Assembly: GCF_004799645.1 (NCBI RefSeq)
Contig: NZ_CP031305.1
Span: 2,046,001-2,110,000 of the forward strand
Reading direction: 5' to 3'
From: Natronorubrum bangense
Lineage (GTDB): Archaea; Halobacteriota; Halobacteria; Halobacteriales; Natrialbaceae
DNA: 64,000 nucleotides
Made by a program: the position numbers and the translations under genes. Within the stretch, counting starts at the first letter, position 1. Every line of letters begins with the position of its first letter. Under the pieces are notes generated by a model. That model was given only the letters and a program-made list of their open reading frames with translations. It was not told the origin of the DNA and searched no databases. Below are positions 34,001-42,934 of the stretch, in pieces.

Positions 34001-35662
34001 GTGAGCACCGAGACGCCCGATCCCACCGAAACCGACGCGTTCGAGCAGGTCTGTGAGATGATCGTCGAGCGAATTCTCGCGGGCGAGATCGAGCGCGACG
34101 AACTCGAGAAGGCCAAACTCGAGGCCTGTTCGGAGCACTCGGCGCCGAAGGTGCCGAAAAACTCCGAACTGCTCGATCATGCCCCTAACGAGCACCGCGA
34201 GGAGTTGCAGGAAGTTCTCCGGCGCAAACCCGTCCGCACCGCTTCAGGCGTCTCGCCGGTTGCGATCATGACGTCGCCTGAGCGCTGTCCTCACGGGAAG
34301 TGTCTGTACTGTCCCGGCGGCCCCGACTCGGAGTTTTCCTCCTCCCAGAGCTATACCGGCGAAGAACCCGCTGCGGCCCGCGGCGTCCAGAACGATTACG
34401 ACCCCTATGGGCAGGTGACGCTGCGACTCGAGCAACTGCGCGAGATCGGCCATCCTGTCGACAAGGTCGAACTCATTCTGATGGGTGGAACGATGACCGC
34501 CCGCAGCCATGACTACCAGGAGTGGTTCGTCAAGCGGGCGCTGGAGGCGATGAACGACTACGACGTCGAGAAAGAACCCGAACCGGCAGAAGGCGTCAGC
34601 TTCGCACAGGATCCCGAGGAGTACGAGTGGAAGTACGTCGAGGACGTCATCGAACAAAACGAAACGGCCGACATCCGAAACATCGGGACGACGTTCGAAA
34701 CCAAACCCGACTGGTGTGACCCCGAACAGATCGACCGGATGCTCGAACTCGGCGGCACGAAAGTCGAGGTCGGCGTCCAGACCACGTTCGAGCGAATCAA
34801 CCGGGAGATGCACCGCGGTCACGGCGTCGCCGAATCGATCGAGGCCAACCAGCGCCTGCGGGATTCGGCGTTCAAAGTCGGTTTCCACATGATGCCCGGC
34901 CAGCCCGGAATGAGCAAGGAAATGTGTCTCGAGGACTTCCGGCGGATCTTCGAACAGGAGGAGTGGAAGCCCGATTATCTGAAGATCTATCCGACGCTGA
35001 TCGTTCGTGGGACGGCGACCTACGACTGGTGGCACAAAGGCGAGTACGACCCACTCGGAAACGAGGAGGCCGCCGAACTGGTCGCCGAAATTAAGGATAT
35101 GATCCCGCGATACACCCGGCTTCAGCGGGTCCAGCGAGACATTCCAGCAGACTTCATCGACGCCGGCGTCTGGAAATCCAACCTCCGCCAGCTCGCACGC
35201 CAGCGCATGGACGAACACGGCTGGGAGTGTGACTGTATCCGCTGTCGCGAAGCCGGCATGAACGACGCCGAACCCGACGAAATCGAACTCGACGTCATGA
35301 GTTACGACGCCTGTGGCGGTACGGAACAGTTCATCTCGTTCGAGGACTTCGAGCAGGACCTGTTGGTCGGCTTCTGTCGGCTGCGGTTCCCGAACGATCC
35401 GGTGCGTCCGGAACTCGAGAACACGGCGCTCATCCGAGAGCTTCACGTCTACGGCTCGGAAGTCGCCGTCGGCGGGACTGGTGAGACAGACCAACACCAG
35501 CATCAGGGCTACGGCCAGCGCCTGATGAACCGGGCCGAAGAACTCGCCGCCGACGCGGGCTACGACAAAGTCAGCGTTATCTCCGGTATCGGTGCTCGAG
35601 AGTATTACCGGGAGAAACTTGGCTATCACCAGGACGGCCCCTACGTCAGCAAGCGACTCTGA
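34001..35662 (+). CDS. elp3: Elongator-type tRNA uridine carboxymethyltransferase
   Basis: The 553-residue protein combines a radical-SAM domain with Cys96, Cys101 and Cys104 in CPHGKCLYCPGGP, conserved GGTMTARSHDYQEWF and VEVGVQTTFERIN, and a C-terminal GNAT acetyltransferase domain ending in SGIGAREYYREKLGY. Archaeal Elp3 acts alone to add a carboxymethyl group at C5 of wobble uridine in tRNA. The GTG at 34001 is taken as start: a TATA-like GCTTATTCG lies about 30 nt before it, and homology begins there. The frame is open further upstream only by chance. Confidence 0.92.
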   Translation: MSTETPDPTETDAFEQVCEMIVERILAGEIERDELEKAKLEACSEHSAPKVPKNSELLDHAPNEHREELQEVLRRKPVRTASGVSPVAIMTSPERCPHGKCLYCPGGPDSEFSSSQSYTGEEPAAARGVQNDYDPYGQVTLRLEQLREIGHPVDKVELILMGGTMTARSHDYQEWFVKRALEAMNDYDVEKEPEPAEGVSFAQDPEEYEWKYVEDVIEQNETADIRNIGTTFETKPDWCDPEQIDRMLELGGTKVEVGVQTTFERINREMHRGHGVAESIEANQRLRDSAFKVGFHMMPGQPGMSKEMCLEDFRRIFEQEEWKPDYLKIYPTLIVRGTATYDWWHKGEYDPLGNEEAAELVAEIKDMIPRYTRLQRVQRDIPADFIDAGVWKSNLRQLARQRMDEHGWECDCIRCREAGMNDAEPDEIELDVMSYDACGGTEQFISFEDFEQDLLVGFCRLRFPNDPVRPELENTALIRELHVYGSEVAVGGTGETDQHQHQGYGQRLMNRAEELAADAGYDKVSVISGIGAREYYREKLGYHQDGPYVSKRL

Positions 35663-36095
35663 GGACGCCGGTCGAACTGGCGTGCTTCGATCACTCCCCT
35701 TCCTCGAGTGACAGCTCTCGAGAGTGGGTAACGATTGCCTGTTGCACAGCGCTAATATAACTACATTCTCCCAGAAAATTTATACGGCGTTGGGGATAAC
35801 GTTTCACCTGCCGACGATCGTCGGCACCGTTGTCATCTCCCCACCCGGACAACGGCCACTGAGTTGCCTCTCAGCGCGCCGTGAACTCCCCAGCTCGTTC
35901 ATCCCCCACCGAACGAGCACCCCCGCGGCGTGTTTTTACGATCGCACGACCTCGAGAGCGACGCGTCTGTGCGTTGTCAGTCGACGTCGTCTCGAGCACG
36001 ACACCGCTTCGCCGTGTCGGTGTCGTCCCCGCTCGAGCAACAACCAGGTTGTATTCGTTACGTATACTATCGTGTCTGACCTCTATTGAGACGAG
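35663..36095. other. 433-bp intergenic region before tenA
   Basis: No gene is recognizable. It holds a TATA-like AAATTTATA (about 35777-35785), a perfect 16-bp palindrome GCCGACGATCGTCGGC (35810-35825) about 30 nt later, and, close to tenA, GTATACTAT (about 36062-36070), placed to give a leaderless tenA mRNA. I looked for thiamine-riboswitch signatures and found none. Confidence 0.55.
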
Positions 36096-36767
36096 ATGAC
36101 ATTCAGCGACAGCTTGCTCGAGGACGGCGCACACATCTGGGATGCACAGAAAAACCACCCGTTCGTCCGTGAACTCGCGGCAGGGACGCTCGATGAGCGG
36201 GCGTTCAAACACTGGGTGAAACAGGATTATCGGTATCTGCTCGATTACGCGCGACTGTTCTCGATTGCGGGGTCAAAAGCCCGCGACGAGGACACGATGA
36301 CTCACCTGCTGGGGGTCGCTCACGAGGTCCTCGACCACGAGATGGATCTCCACCGGGAGTTCGCCGCCGACTACGGCATCTCGCGTACGGATCTCGAGTC
36401 GGTCGAGAAAGCGCCGACCTGTGTCGCCTACACGAACTTCCTCGTGCGGACGGCCTATGACGGTTCGATCGCCGAGATCGCGGCCGCGCTGTTTCCGTGC
36501 ATGCAGGGGTATCTCGACGTGGCCGAGCACATGGCCGATCTCGCCGATGGCGAGCATCAGTACATGCCCTTTATCGAAATGTACACCAGCGAGGAGTTCC
36601 GCGAGGCCACCGCGTGGTGTCGCGAGTTCGTTGACGACTGCGGCGAGCGGTTCCCGGGCGAACACGACGCCATGCGCGAGGCGTTTCTTACGAGCGCCAA
36701 ACTCGAGTACCGGTTCTGGGAGATGGCATATTCGCTCGAGGGGTGGGAGCTGAAGCGAGAACTGTAG
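36096..36767 (+). CDS. tenA: TenA-family thiaminase II / aminopyrimidine aminohydrolase
   Basis: The 223-residue all-helical protein matches TenA throughout: Asp44 in VKQDYRYL, the catalytic cysteine Cys135 in ALFPCMQGYLDVAE, and the late KLEYRFWEMAY with the catalytic glutamate. It hydrolyses amino-pyrimidine breakdown products of thiamine for salvage. No other thiamine genes are nearby. The ATG at 36096 lies about 30 nt after a TATA element. The gene ends 16 bp before copy 2 of the 75-bp hairpin repeat. Confidence 0.92.
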   Translation: MTFSDSLLEDGAHIWDAQKNHPFVRELAAGTLDERAFKHWVKQDYRYLLDYARLFSIAGSKARDEDTMTHLLGVAHEVLDHEMDLHREFAADYGISRTDLESVEKAPTCVAYTNFLVRTAYDGSIAEIAAALFPCMQGYLDVAEHMADLADGEHQYMPFIEMYTSEEFREATAWCREFVDDCGERFPGEHDAMREAFLTSAKLEYRFWEMAYSLEGWELKREL

Positions 36768-36783
36768 CCGGCTGCGAACCCGT

Positions 36784-36858
36784 TCATACGGTCTGCTGTA
36801 CCGATCTCCAGAGACGGGATCGGTGATCGGCGGTCACTGACGACAGCAGTCCGTCTCA
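36784..36858. repeat. 75-bp hairpin repeat, copy 2 (core orientation 2)
   Basis: Arms are TCATACGGTCTGCTGT (36784-36799) and ACAGCAGTCCGTCTCA (36843-36858). The core at 36810-36821 is AGAGACGGGATC, the exact reverse complement of the core of copy 1, while the flanking parts keep their orientation. It lies between convergent genes, and its final TCA is the stop codon of the minus-strand gene. Confidence 0.85.
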
Positions 36859-37500
36859 GTCGATCGTGACCTCGAGTTCGAGCACACCCAGATACTCGGG
36901 TGCGCCGCCGGCGGTCGTCCGGAACTCCGTGGGCGTCGCGCCGACGTAGTCGTAGAACTCGGACTGGCTCTGTGGGACGACCGGCGTGCCGTCGTCGCGT
37001 TTGAGATAGGCGGGTGCGTCCGTCCGCTGGATTCGCTCGAGGCGTTCCTCCCAGTCACTGCCCGAGTAGAGGAAGACGCCGAACGAAAAGCGGCCGGCAG
37101 CGAGGGCGTCGTGTTTCGACTCGAACATCGTCGCCTCTTCGGTTTTGTACTCCTCGTCGCTAACCCACGCGAGCGCCGCCACGTCGTCGGCCTGGAGCAG
37201 GTACAGATCCCAGCCGAGCTGGGCGTCGAACACCGCCCAGGTGTTCCGGGGACCGATCGTATCGACTTCGACGCTGAACGCGGGTCGGCCACGTGCACCG
37301 GACGGTTCGTGGACGAAGGTGGCGTCGTAGCCGGGGGCGCGGATGCCACGGTCGTGGTAGACGATCCCGTCGACGTCGATGTCGACCTCGAGTTGGTCGA
37401 CGATCGATCGCACGGAGAACGCGCCCTCGTCCTCGAGGTGGCCGACAAACGTGGGAAAGCGAGAGACGTGCTTCCAGGGGCGGTCATCGGGCTGGCTCAT
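36856..37500 (-). CDS. Conserved haloarchaeal protein of unknown function
   Basis: The 214-residue acidic protein has no membrane segment. It contains RAPGYDATFVHEPSGARG and TWAVFDAQLGWDLYLLQADD, and an EYKTEEATMFESKHDALAAG stretch. The mix of Glu/Asp/Lys around the middle strands recalls nuclease-like folds, but no motif is complete, and I do not assign a function. Start is the ATG at 37500 (MSQPDD); an ATG at 37509 is also in frame. Its stop codon is supplied by the 75-bp repeat, so its last residues border repeat DNA. Confidence 0.75.
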   Translation of the reverse strand: MSQPDDRPWKHVSRFPTFVGHLEDEGAFSVRSIVDQLEVDIDVDGIVYHDRGIRAPGYDATFVHEPSGARGRPAFSVEVDTIGPRNTWAVFDAQLGWDLYLLQADDVAALAWVSDEEYKTEEATMFESKHDALAAGRFSFGVFLYSGSDWEERLERIQRTDAPAYLKRDDGTPVVPQSQSEFYDYVGATPTEFRTTAGGAPEYLGVLELEVTID

Positions 37501-37692
37501 GGCTGCCACCCTCGATCAGACTGCTGGCGTTGCTGGGCGTGTCGGCTGGGCCGCACTCGGCCGGCGTCGACAGTGTCGCTCATACACGCAGCAAGGAAGG
37601 CGGCGGGGATTAGGCTTTCCGACTGCAGGTCCGCGCTGACCCAGCCACGCCGGAGCGACACGTCTTTTTGACAGCGCCGGGCAGGTGTACGT

Positions 37693-39825
37693 ATGGATCC
37701 AAAGCGCGAGCTTACGAGCGTCGACCTCGCTGCCCTCGTCGGGGAACTCGGGGCCTACGAGGGCGCAAAGCTCGACAAGGCGTATCTCTACGGCGACGAT
37801 CTCGTCCGACTCAAGATGCGAGATTTCGACCGCGGCCGCATCGAACTCATCCTCGAGGTCGGCGAGGTCAAACGCGCCCACACGGTCGCCCCCGAGCGGG
37901 TACCCGACGCCCCCGGGCGACCGCCGCAGTTCGCGATGATGCTCCGGAACCGACTCTCGGGGGCTGACTTCGCCGGCGTCGAGCAGTACGAGTTCGACCG
38001 CATCCTCGAGTTCGTCTTTGAACGCGAGGACGGGACGACCCGACTCATCGTCGAACTGTTCGGCCAGGGGAACGTCGCTGTCACCGACGGCGAGTACGAA
38101 GTGATCGACTGTCTCGAGACGGTGCGACTCAAGTCCCGAACCGTCGTGCCGGGCTCGCGCTATGAGTTTCCCGACAGCCGACTCAACCCGCTGACAGTGT
38201 CTCGGGAGGCGTTCGACCTCGAGATGGAAGATTCGGATACGGACGTCGTCCGAACGCTTGCAACGCAGCTTAATTTCGGCGGGCTCTATGCCGAGGAGAT
38301 CTGTACCCGCGCCGGTATCGAGAAAGGGATGGATATCGCCGACGCCGACGAGGACGACTACGATCGCCTCTACGAGGCCATCGAACGTCTCGCCCTCGAC
38401 CTTCGGAACGCGAACTTCGAGCCGCGACTGTATCTCGAGGACGGCGAAGACGGCGACGATGACGACGAGAGTGCCCGCGTCGTCGACGCGACACCGTTCC
38501 CACTCGAGGAACACGCTGAGCTGGCGGCCGAGCCCTACGACTCGTTTTTGGCCGCGCTGGACGACTACTTCTTCCGGCTGGAACTCGACGACGAGGAGGA
38601 GCCAGACCCAACGACCCAGAAGCCCGACTTCGGCGAGGAGATTGCCAAATACGAGCGAATCATTGACCAACAGCAGGGCGCGATCGAGGGGTTCGAACAG
38701 CAGGCCGACGAACTTCGGGAGCAAGCCGAGTTGCTGTACGCCGAGTACGGCCTCGTCGACGACATTCTCTCGACGATTCAGGACGCTCGCGCGCAGGACC
38801 GTCCCTGGGACGAGATCGAAGCACGCTTCGAAGAGGGTGCCGAGCGCGGGATCGAAGCCGCCGAGGCGGTCGTCGGCATCGATAGCAGTGAAGGGATCGT
38901 GACGGTCGACATCGACGGCGACCGGATCGACCTCGTCGCTCACGACGGTGTCGAGCAGAACGCCGACCGGCTCTACACCGAGGCAAAACGCGTCGCAGAA
39001 AAGAAAGCGGGCGCGCTGGCGGCCATCGAGGACACTCGTGAGGATCTCGAGGACGCAAAGCGTCGCCGCGACGAGTGGGACGCCGACGACGAGGGCGACG
39101 AGGAAGCGGACGATGAGGAAGCCGAAGAGAAAAACTGGCTCGAGATGCCGTCGATCCCGATCCGCGAGAACGAGCCGTGGTTCGATCGCTTCCGCTGGTT
39201 CCACACCAGCGATGGTTATCTCGTGATCGGTGGGCGCAACGCTGACCAGAACGAGGACCTCGTCAAGAAGTATCTCGAGCCCGGCGATAAGGTCCTGCAC
39301 ACGCAGGCCCACGGCGGCCCGGTCACCGTGTTGAAGGCGACGGACCCGAGCGAAGCCTCATCCTCGGACATCGAGTTGCCTGACTCGAGCATCGAGGAGG
39401 CTGCCCAGTTTGCCGTCTCCTACTCGTCGGTCTGGAAGGACGGCCGCTATGCGGGTGACGTCTACGCCGTCGACTCCGATCAGGTGACGAAGACGCCCGA
39501 AAGCGGCGAGTATCTCGAGAAAGGCGGCTTCGCGATTCGCGGCGACCGTACCTACCACCGCGATACACCGGTCGGCGTCGCGGTCGGCATCCAGTGTGAG
39601 CCCTACACCCGCGTCATCGGCGGCCCGCCGTCGGCGATCGAGGGACAGGCAGAGACGACGATCGAACTCGAGCCGGGGCGCTACGCCCAGGCGGACACGG
39701 CGAAGCGACTGTATCGTCGCTTCCGCGAGCAGTTCGCTGACGAGTCGTTCGTTCGCAAAATCGCCAGTCCCGATCGAATTCAACACTTCATGCCGCCGGG
39801 CGGCAGCCGGATCGCCGAGGAGTGA
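37693..39825 (+). CDS. rqcH: Ribosome rescue factor RqcH/NEMF family
   Basis: The 710-residue protein matches the Rqc2/NEMF/FbpA family: an N-terminal NFACT-N domain (MDPKRELTSVDLAALVGEL, about 1-270, including APERVPDAPGRPPQFAMMLR), a long coiled-coil region (about 295-480, very acidic) and the NFACT-R domain (FRWFHTSDGYLVIGGRNADQ, about 495-600). It binds stalled large ribosomal subunits with peptidyl-tRNA and, in relatives, adds C-terminal tails. A T-rich TATA element (TCTTTTTGA) lies about 27 nt before the ATG at 37693. The ribosome-rescue gene pelA is 2 kb downstream. Confidence 0.92.
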   Translation: MDPKRELTSVDLAALVGELGAYEGAKLDKAYLYGDDLVRLKMRDFDRGRIELILEVGEVKRAHTVAPERVPDAPGRPPQFAMMLRNRLSGADFAGVEQYEFDRILEFVFEREDGTTRLIVELFGQGNVAVTDGEYEVIDCLETVRLKSRTVVPGSRYEFPDSRLNPLTVSREAFDLEMEDSDTDVVRTLATQLNFGGLYAEEICTRAGIEKGMDIADADEDDYDRLYEAIERLALDLRNANFEPRLYLEDGEDGDDDDESARVVDATPFPLEEHAELAAEPYDSFLAALDDYFFRLELDDEEEPDPTTQKPDFGEEIAKYERIIDQQQGAIEGFEQQADELREQAELLYAEYGLVDDILSTIQDARAQDRPWDEIEARFEEGAERGIEAAEAVVGIDSSEGIVTVDIDGDRIDLVAHDGVEQNADRLYTEAKRVAEKKAGALAAIEDTREDLEDAKRRRDEWDADDEGDEEADDEEAEEKNWLEMPSIPIRENEPWFDRFRWFHTSDGYLVIGGRNADQNEDLVKKYLEPGDKVLHTQAHGGPVTVLKATDPSEASSSDIELPDSSIEEAAQFAVSYSSVWKDGRYAGDVYAVDSDQVTKTPESGEYLEKGGFAIRGDRTYHRDTPVGVAVGIQCEPYTRVIGGPPSAIEGQAETTIELEPGRYAQADTAKRLYRRFREQFADESFVRKIASPDRIQHFMPPGGSRIAEE

Positions 39826-40100
39826 CTGGTCGGAGCGGGCCAGCAACTCGGGGTGGAAGCAGTTATCGAACCGACCGAAGAGCAACTATGGAGTGGACGA
39901 AAGTAGCGATCGAATCGGCGTGAGGCACACATGGCCAGCGACCGTTTGTGACACGGCGCCGCCCGAGACAGTCGGCTGGCTGATTGATATCCAAGACGAG
40001 AGCAGAACTGCTGTCGAACCGCGTCTCGAGGGAGCGATTTTTGTTCCGGGAACGCCACCAAGACACCTCTAGGCGGTGTTATCCGAATTAGGCGGGAAAA

Positions 40101-40441
40101 CCCACGACTTCAGTCGTGGGATGAATCGCCGCACGGTTCTCAAACGTTGAAAGCGTAAAGTACGAGTGCCCAAACTACGTATCAGCGATTGTCGTTGCGA
40201 TGATAGCCCATCGCGATTAACTGTCCGAAAACTGGCAGTTGACTTGGTGTTTGCCTCATCAAAAAGTAAGCCTTCGGACAATCCAACCGACGTTAAACAA
40301 TCAGATACCTCCGAGTCCTGTATAGGATAGGAGTAACGGGGACGTGGCACTCCCATCGGCGTGTCGGGTCGTAAACGTAAGTTCCTAAACCAGCGCAACG
40401 GGCGTGGGAAGCCCACGACGTTAGTCGTGGGAGGATGTCAC
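40101..40441 (+). mobile_element. Non-autonomous IS200/IS605-related element (PATE-like)
   Basis: Two near-identical hairpins bound this segment: CCCACGACTTCAGTCGTGGG (40101-40120) and CCCACGACGTTAGTCGTGGG (40412-40431), the latter followed by AGGATGTCAC. Subterminal hairpins of this type, without terminal inverted repeats, are the mark of IS200/IS605 elements in haloarchaea, and palindrome-associated small derivatives are known as PATEs. No transposase or TnpB frame remains; open frames inside are not coding-like. The 270 bp before it, after rqcH, show nothing. It lies directly before a chimeric pseudogene. Confidence 0.6.
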
Positions 40442-40495
40442 ACTGTGTCTAGTGTTTTTTGTTGACAAGCGATGGCAAGAACGGTACTGAAGCCA

Positions 40496-40900
40496 ATGAG
40501 TGAGACATCAACTGACACGGAGATTCCTCTTCACCTGTCCGACGCCACCCTCGATCGATTCGATGGGGACGATGTCGTCTGCCTGGTCGACGGAGAGCAT
40601 TATCCGCCGGTAACGACGGCAACGCTTGACTCCCTCGAATCGAACGGTGTGACCGTCTCTGGACTCGTCTTTCTGGGCGGAACCGAAAAGATCGAGAATC
40701 CGACGGCGGAGTTAGCAACGACCGGAACCACAGACGCCGCCCAGATCTACACCGGGCAGGCCGCGGACGGGGATGTTCTCGACGCGATCGAACGGGCGAT
40801 CCTCGAACAGGACCCGTCGATCGTCGTCGACCTGTCGGATGAACCGGTCGTGACCTACGAGGATCGATTCGAGATCGCGTCGACGACGATCGCGCTCGCA
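40496..40900 (+). pseudogene. cpgS: 5' fragment of cyclic 2,3-diphosphoglycerate synthetase
   Basis: The frame from ATG 40496 encodes VVCLVDGEHYPPVTTATLDSL, SGLVFLGGTEKIENPTAE and VVDLSDEPVVTYEDRFEIAS, which correspond to the N-terminal domain of cyclic 2,3-diphosphoglycerate synthetase, an enzyme of about 450 residues. Homology stops near residue 135; the frame then runs into an Arg-rich stretch (ASRRQRRRRFGG) and stops at 40978. The P-loop catalytic domain is missing. The protein is therefore a truncated remnant, and the sequence that follows belongs to another gene. Confidence 0.75.
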
Positions 40901-41064
40901 TCGCGTCGCCAGCGGCGACGTCGGTTCGGTGGATCGGTGACGGCGAACCGATCGACACTGGAACCACCCTCTCGCTGAGCGACGTGTCGAGTACGTACGT
41001 TCGCGCCGAAGCTTCCGGTCCGGGTGGCGCGGTGAGTTGCACACAGCCGCTGTTTCTCTCCTGA
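40897..41064 (+). pseudogene. 3' fragment resembling the end of a PHP/CehA-type hydrolase
   Basis: In a different frame from the cpgS fragment, this stretch encodes SPAATSVRWIGDGEPIDTG and YVRAEASGPGGAVSCTQPLF before a stop at 41062-41064. The pattern (a beta-sandwich end with TQPLFLS) resembles the C-terminus of PHP-domain metallohydrolases of the CehA/McbA group. There is no start codon or catalytic domain, so it is the tail of a deleted gene. The deletion that joined it to cpgS lies at about 40890-40910. Confidence 0.5.
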
Positions 41065-41097
41065 GGCGGTCTACTGTAGTGAAACCGTTGATCGCTT

Positions 41098-41661
41098 TCA
41101 GTCGATAGAGTCCGCGTTTGCCTCCTGCTTGTCGACCCACCGCTGCTGGGATTCGTCGTAGGAAGCCCCAAGGGCGATCAGGAAGCCGATGATAGCCGTG
41201 ACGACGGCGATTGCACCGACGGCGACGATGGCAATTGGGAGCACCGACCCGGGGAGAACCTGGGCCGAGGTCAACAGCGAGACTGCCGTCACGACGGCGA
41301 TGAGTGCGAGCAAGCGACCGAAGCGGCCGGTATCGAGGTCGCTCGCTTTTGTCTCGGTTTTTGTTTCAGGGTCGCCAGTGGCGCCGATCTCGGAGTCCGT
41401 GTCACTGGTGCTGTCCAGCAGTTCGTTCAGGATCCCGTCGTACTCGTCGTCGCTCGAGACGTTACCCAGCGAGTGAATTGAGTGAGCGACCCACAGCCCC
41501 GCGGTGAAGTTGAGCAGGGCAACGAACGAGATGAGCCCGACCTGTCCGCCGACGACCAGCGCTGCAAGCACCGCGTTGGCAAAGGCAAGGACCATGACCG
41601 CGTGGACGGCGAGTGAGCGAGTTCCGAAGTCCTCGAAGAACTGGACGTGTGCGAGTTTCAT
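41098..41661 (-). CDS. Membrane protein with four predicted helices
   Basis: The 187-residue protein has two helices near the N-terminus (about residues 20-65), an acidic Ser/Thr/Asp linker of about 45 residues, and two helices near the C-terminus (about 115-165). It starts MKLAHVQFFEDFGTRSLAVHA at the ATG 41661; an earlier in-frame start gives an N-terminus without homology features. I do not recognise a family. It is divergent from pelA. Confidence 0.78.
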   Translation of the reverse strand: MKLAHVQFFEDFGTRSLAVHAVMVLAFANAVLAALVVGGQVGLISFVALLNFTAGLWVAHSIHSLGNVSSDDEYDGILNELLDSTSDTDSEIGATGDPETKTETKASDLDTGRFGRLLALIAVVTAVSLLTSAQVLPGSVLPIAIVAVGAIAVVTAIIGFLIALGASYDESQQRWVDKQEANADSID

Positions 41662-41843
41662 ACTCTGTAGTGGCTTCGAGCGTGCATACACTGTGCCCCT
41701 AACTATGACACACCGTACCAAACGTGACTGTGGTGCGAGTCGATACGAACGCCGATCGAAACCGAGACGGCCCGCCGCCGGGACCCACTCGAGTCGCTCG
41801 AGGGATCGCAGCCCACTTACCGATTCCGCGCAAAGCCACGGCC

Positions 41844-42911
41844 ATGCAGATCAAAGACCGGGAGCACGTCGAGGGCGGGCGCGAACGGGTGACCGTCGTC
41901 CCCGAGAGCGTCGACGACCTCTGGCACTTGCAGTACGTCTTAGAGCCCGGCGACCGCGTCGCGGGCGATACGACCCGGCGGATTCAGCGCAACGATGACC
42001 AGATGCGTGATACGGGCGGCGAGCGCGAACACATGTGGGTCGCCATCGCCGTCGACGACATCGAGTTCCACAAGTTCGCGAATCGGCTCCGGGTTGGCGG
42101 CGAGATCGTCGCCTGCTCGCGAGAGGACCAACTGGGCTTTCATCACACCCTGAACGTCGAGGAACGCGACGAACTCTCGATCGAGAAACGGTTCAAACCG
42201 GACCAGGAGGCCCGCCTCGAGGAAGCCGAAGAAGCGACTGAAAACCCCGACGTCGCCATTGCGACCGTCGAGGAGGGACAGGCCCACGTCCATACGGTCG
42301 CCCAGTACGGCACCGAAGAGCGGGCGACGATCACCGGTACGACTGGGAAAGGCGAGTACGCTCGCGGCCGCTCGGAGCTGTTCGCCGAACTCGGCAAAGT
42401 CCTCAGGCGACAGGACGCGGACGCGATCATCCTCGCCGGGCCAGGCTTTACCAAACAGGACGCCTACAAGTATTTCGAGCAGAACGAGCCCGAGATCACC
42501 GAGCAGATCACGATGGTCGATACGGCCAGCGTCGGCGACCGCGGCGTCCACGAGGTGCTCAAACGCGGCGCCGTCGCCGACGTCCAACAGGAGACTCGCA
42601 TCGAGAGCGAGGCCGAGTACATCGACGAACTCACGAAGCGAATTGCCGAGGGTGCGAAAGCCGCCTACGGTCCCGAGGAGGTCAAGCAGGCCGCCGAGTT
42701 CGGCGCGATCGAACGGCTGCTCATCCTCGACGACCGACTCCGAAAAGAGCGCGGCCCGGACGGCGAGTGGGTGATCGACGTCGACGACATCGTTCGCACA
42801 GCGGAACAGAAAGGCGGCGAGGTAACGGTCTTCTCGAGCGAGTTTCCCCCGGGACAACAGCTGTCGAACCTCGGCGGCATCGCGGCGTTGTTGCGCTATC
42901 GGCTCGAGTGA
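41844..42911 (+). CDS. pelA: Pelota, mRNA surveillance/ribosome rescue factor
   Basis: The 355-residue protein has the three eRF1-like domains of pelota. It begins [20 protein letters not shown], with an Sm-like N-domain (about 1-130, including [12 protein letters not shown] and RRIQRNDDQ), a central domain (about 130-260: [32 protein letters not shown]) and a C-domain ending [20 protein letters not shown]. It lacks the GGQ of release factors. It recognises empty A sites on stalled ribosomes and works with aEF1A and ABCE1. The start at ATG 41844 is supported by homology and a TATA-like CACTTACC about 27 nt upstream. The rqcH gene is 2 kb upstream on the same strand. Confidence 0.93.
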   Translation: MQIKDREHVEGGRERVTVVPESVDDLWHLQYVLEPGDRVAGDTTRRIQRNDDQMRDTGGEREHMWVAIAVDDIEFHKFANRLRVGGEIVACSREDQLGFHHTLNVEERDELSIEKRFKPDQEARLEEAEEATENPDVAIATVEEGQAHVHTVAQYGTEERATITGTTGKGEYARGRSELFAELGKVLRRQDADAIILAGPGFTKQDAYKYFEQNEPEITEQITMVDTASVGDRGVHEVLKRGAVADVQQETRIESEAEYIDELTKRIAEGAKAAYGPEEVKQAAEFGAIERLLILDDRLRKERGPDGEWVIDVDDIVRTAEQKGGEVTVFSSEFPPGQQLSNLGGIAALLRYRLE

Positions 42912-42934
42912 GTTCGCCGACGACGCTTTTTCGA

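Noticed and set aside
35724..36089. Open frame of 121 codons on the plus strand before tenA
   Set aside because: The product is rich in Arg, Ser, Pro and Thr and poor in acidic residues, unlike haloarchaeal proteins; it covers a promoter and a palindrome.
35663..36095. Thiamine-pyrophosphate riboswitch before tenA
   Set aside because: I looked for the conserved CTGAGA and ACCTGATC-like elements in order and did not find them.
40069..40416. Open frame of 115 codons on the minus strand inside the IS605-like element
   Set aside because: Basic, Arg/Ser-rich composition and no similarity to TnpB or TnpA; it spans both end hairpins.
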